7,975 nucleotides of DNA, taken from positions 1 through 7,975 of the forward strand of contig JAFGNC010000159.1 in NCBI GenBank assembly GCA_016927175.1. Reading direction: 5' to 3'. The DNA is from Gammaproteobacteria bacterium (GTDB taxonomy: Bacteria; Pseudomonadota; Gammaproteobacteria; Steroidobacterales; Rariloculaceae). Positions 6,196 to 7,975 of this stretch are shown here, one piece after another. How positions within the stretch are numbered: the stretch's first letter is position 1; each line of letters starts with the position of its first letter. The position numbers and the translations under genes were made by a program. The notes under the pieces are model-generated. The model ran no database searches and had not been told where the DNA came from. It worked only from the letters and a program-made list of their open reading frames with translations.

Positions 6196-6201
6196 GAGGG
6201 A
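6196..6201 (+). promoter_or_regulatory. Ribosome binding site deciding the ABC ATPase start
   Basis: GAGGGA lies 7 bases before the ATG at 6209. The other candidate, the ATG at 6170, overlaps the HTH stop as ATGA but has no purine-rich site upstream (CTACCAGCAGCAGCG). The 6209 start is therefore preferred, though coupled initiation at 6170 remains possible and would add 13 residues. Confidence 0.5.
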
Positions 6202-6208
6202 CCACGCC

Positions 6209-7201
<993 letters not shown>

Positions 7202-7204
7202 AAC

Positions 7205-7972
7205 GTGAAGCTGCTTCGCGACACATGGCTGATCTTTCAGCGACAGGCGCTGCTGCAACTGCGCCAACCGGTCTGGGTGCTGGTCGGAATCTTTCAGCCC
7301 GTCATGTACCTGCTGCTGTTCGCGCCGCTGCTCGCGCCCGCGCTCGAGGGACCGCTCGGCGTCGACAGCAGCGCCGAGGTCTACGCCGTCTTCGTGCCCG
7401 GACTGCTCGTGCTGATCGCGATCTTCGGCGGGCTGTTCCAGGGCTTCGGCCTGATCGCGGAGCTGCGGGCCGGCATCATCGAAAGATCGCGCGTGACGCC
7501 GGTCAGCCGTCTCGCGCTGCTGCTCGGCCGATCGCTTCGCGACGCGGCGGTGCTCGTCGTGCAGGCGGCGATCATCACCGTGCTCGCAATCCCTTTCGGG
7601 CTCGCGGTTCGGATCGGCGATCTGCTGCTCGCCTATCTGATGCTGGCACTGATCGCACTGATGACGTCGTCCGTATCGTACGGCGTCGCGCTGAAGCTGC
7701 GTTCCGAGAACGCGCTCGCGCCGTTGATGAACACGGTTGCGCAGCCGGTCTTTCTGCTGTCGGGCATCCTGCTGCCGCTCGCGCTGGCGCCGGAGTGGCT
7801 GCAGAGAATCGCCGCGTTCAATCCGTTCTCCTGGGCAGTCGAAGGGACGCGTGAGCTGTTCGCCGGCAATCTCGGCGCCGACAGCGTGTGGCAGGGGCTC
7901 GCGATCACTGCCGTGCTCGCCGCGCTGGCGGTCGTGTGGGCTGCGCGTGCGTTCGCGCGCAGCGTGAGGTGA
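7205..7972 (+). CDS. ABC-2 type exporter permease, DrrB-like
   Basis: A 255-residue inner membrane protein. The GTG start at 7205 has AGGGAGAG (7190-7197) 7 bases upstream and lies 3 bases after the ATPase stop, so the two are translated together. About six membrane segments are visible: roughly 22-43, 60-83, 112-133, 138-162, 172-194 and 230-249. The segment ELRAGIIERSRVTPVSRLALLLGRSLRD (86-113) is the cytosolic loop that couples to the ATPase in ABC2_membrane proteins, and NPFSWAVEGTRELFAGN (206-222) is the hallmark ABC-2 stretch before the last helix. The protein is complete, ending three bases before the window edge. Two copies with two ATPases should make the working exporter. Substrate is unknown. 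Confidence 0.94.
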   Translation: MKLLRDTWLIFQRQALLQLRQPVWVLVGIFQPVMYLLLFAPLLAPALEGPLGVDSSAEVYAVFVPGLLVLIAIFGGLFQGFGLIAELRAGIIERSRVTPVSRLALLLGRSLRDAAVLVVQAAIITVLAIPFGLAVRIGDLLLAYLMLALIALMTSSVSYGVALKLRSENALAPLMNTVAQPVFLLSGILLPLALAPEWLQRIAAFNPFSWAVEGTRELFAGNLGADSVWQGLAITAVLAALAVVWAARAFARSVR

Positions 7973-7975
7973 ACC

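Overview
The window comes from a GC-rich bacterium, most probably a Gram-negative member of the Pseudomonadota. Several proteins carry export signals that imply a periplasm, and the DUF6152 protein and its unnamed neighbour belong to families that I associate with Gammaproteobacteria and Acidobacteria. The genus cannot be told from the sequence. Nothing looks mobile: there is no transposase, integrase, tRNA, rRNA or CRISPR array. Coding density is high, with gaps of 20 to about 285 bases.

Layout: (1) Positions 1-663 hold the 3' end of a hybrid histidine kinase, with the end of the ATPase domain followed by a receiver domain. (2) Converging on it with a 20-base gap is a minus-strand gene (684-1607) for an exported TIM-barrel protein of the sugar phosphate isomerase/epimerase type. 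(3) Divergent from that gene is an exported serine hydrolase of the class C beta-lactamase / family VIII esterase type (1846-3117), followed at once by a hairpin. (4) A promoter-like region with a long imperfect dyad leads into a three-gene cassette (3398-5456). It encodes an exported protein of an unnamed conserved family, a DUF6152 protein and an exported SnoaL-like protein. Both junctions are ATGA stop/start overlaps, so the genes are almost certainly co-transcribed and translationally coupled. (5) After an AT-rich promoter-like island lies a second operon (5739-7972): a small excisionase-type helix-turn-helix protein, a DrrA-type ABC ATPase and its ABC-2 permease.

How the parts fit: the ABC pair should form a complete two-gene exporter, with the small HTH protein as a likely local regulator. 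The three-gene cassette is the least understood part. All three products appear to be exported and none has an assigned function; the DUF6152 protein would start with His-His after signal cleavage, which suggests a metal-site hypothesis. The exported TIM-barrel protein and the exported esterase-like enzyme share a divergent control region. Together they suggest a block devoted to periplasmic processing of small molecules, but no substrate can be named from sequence alone.
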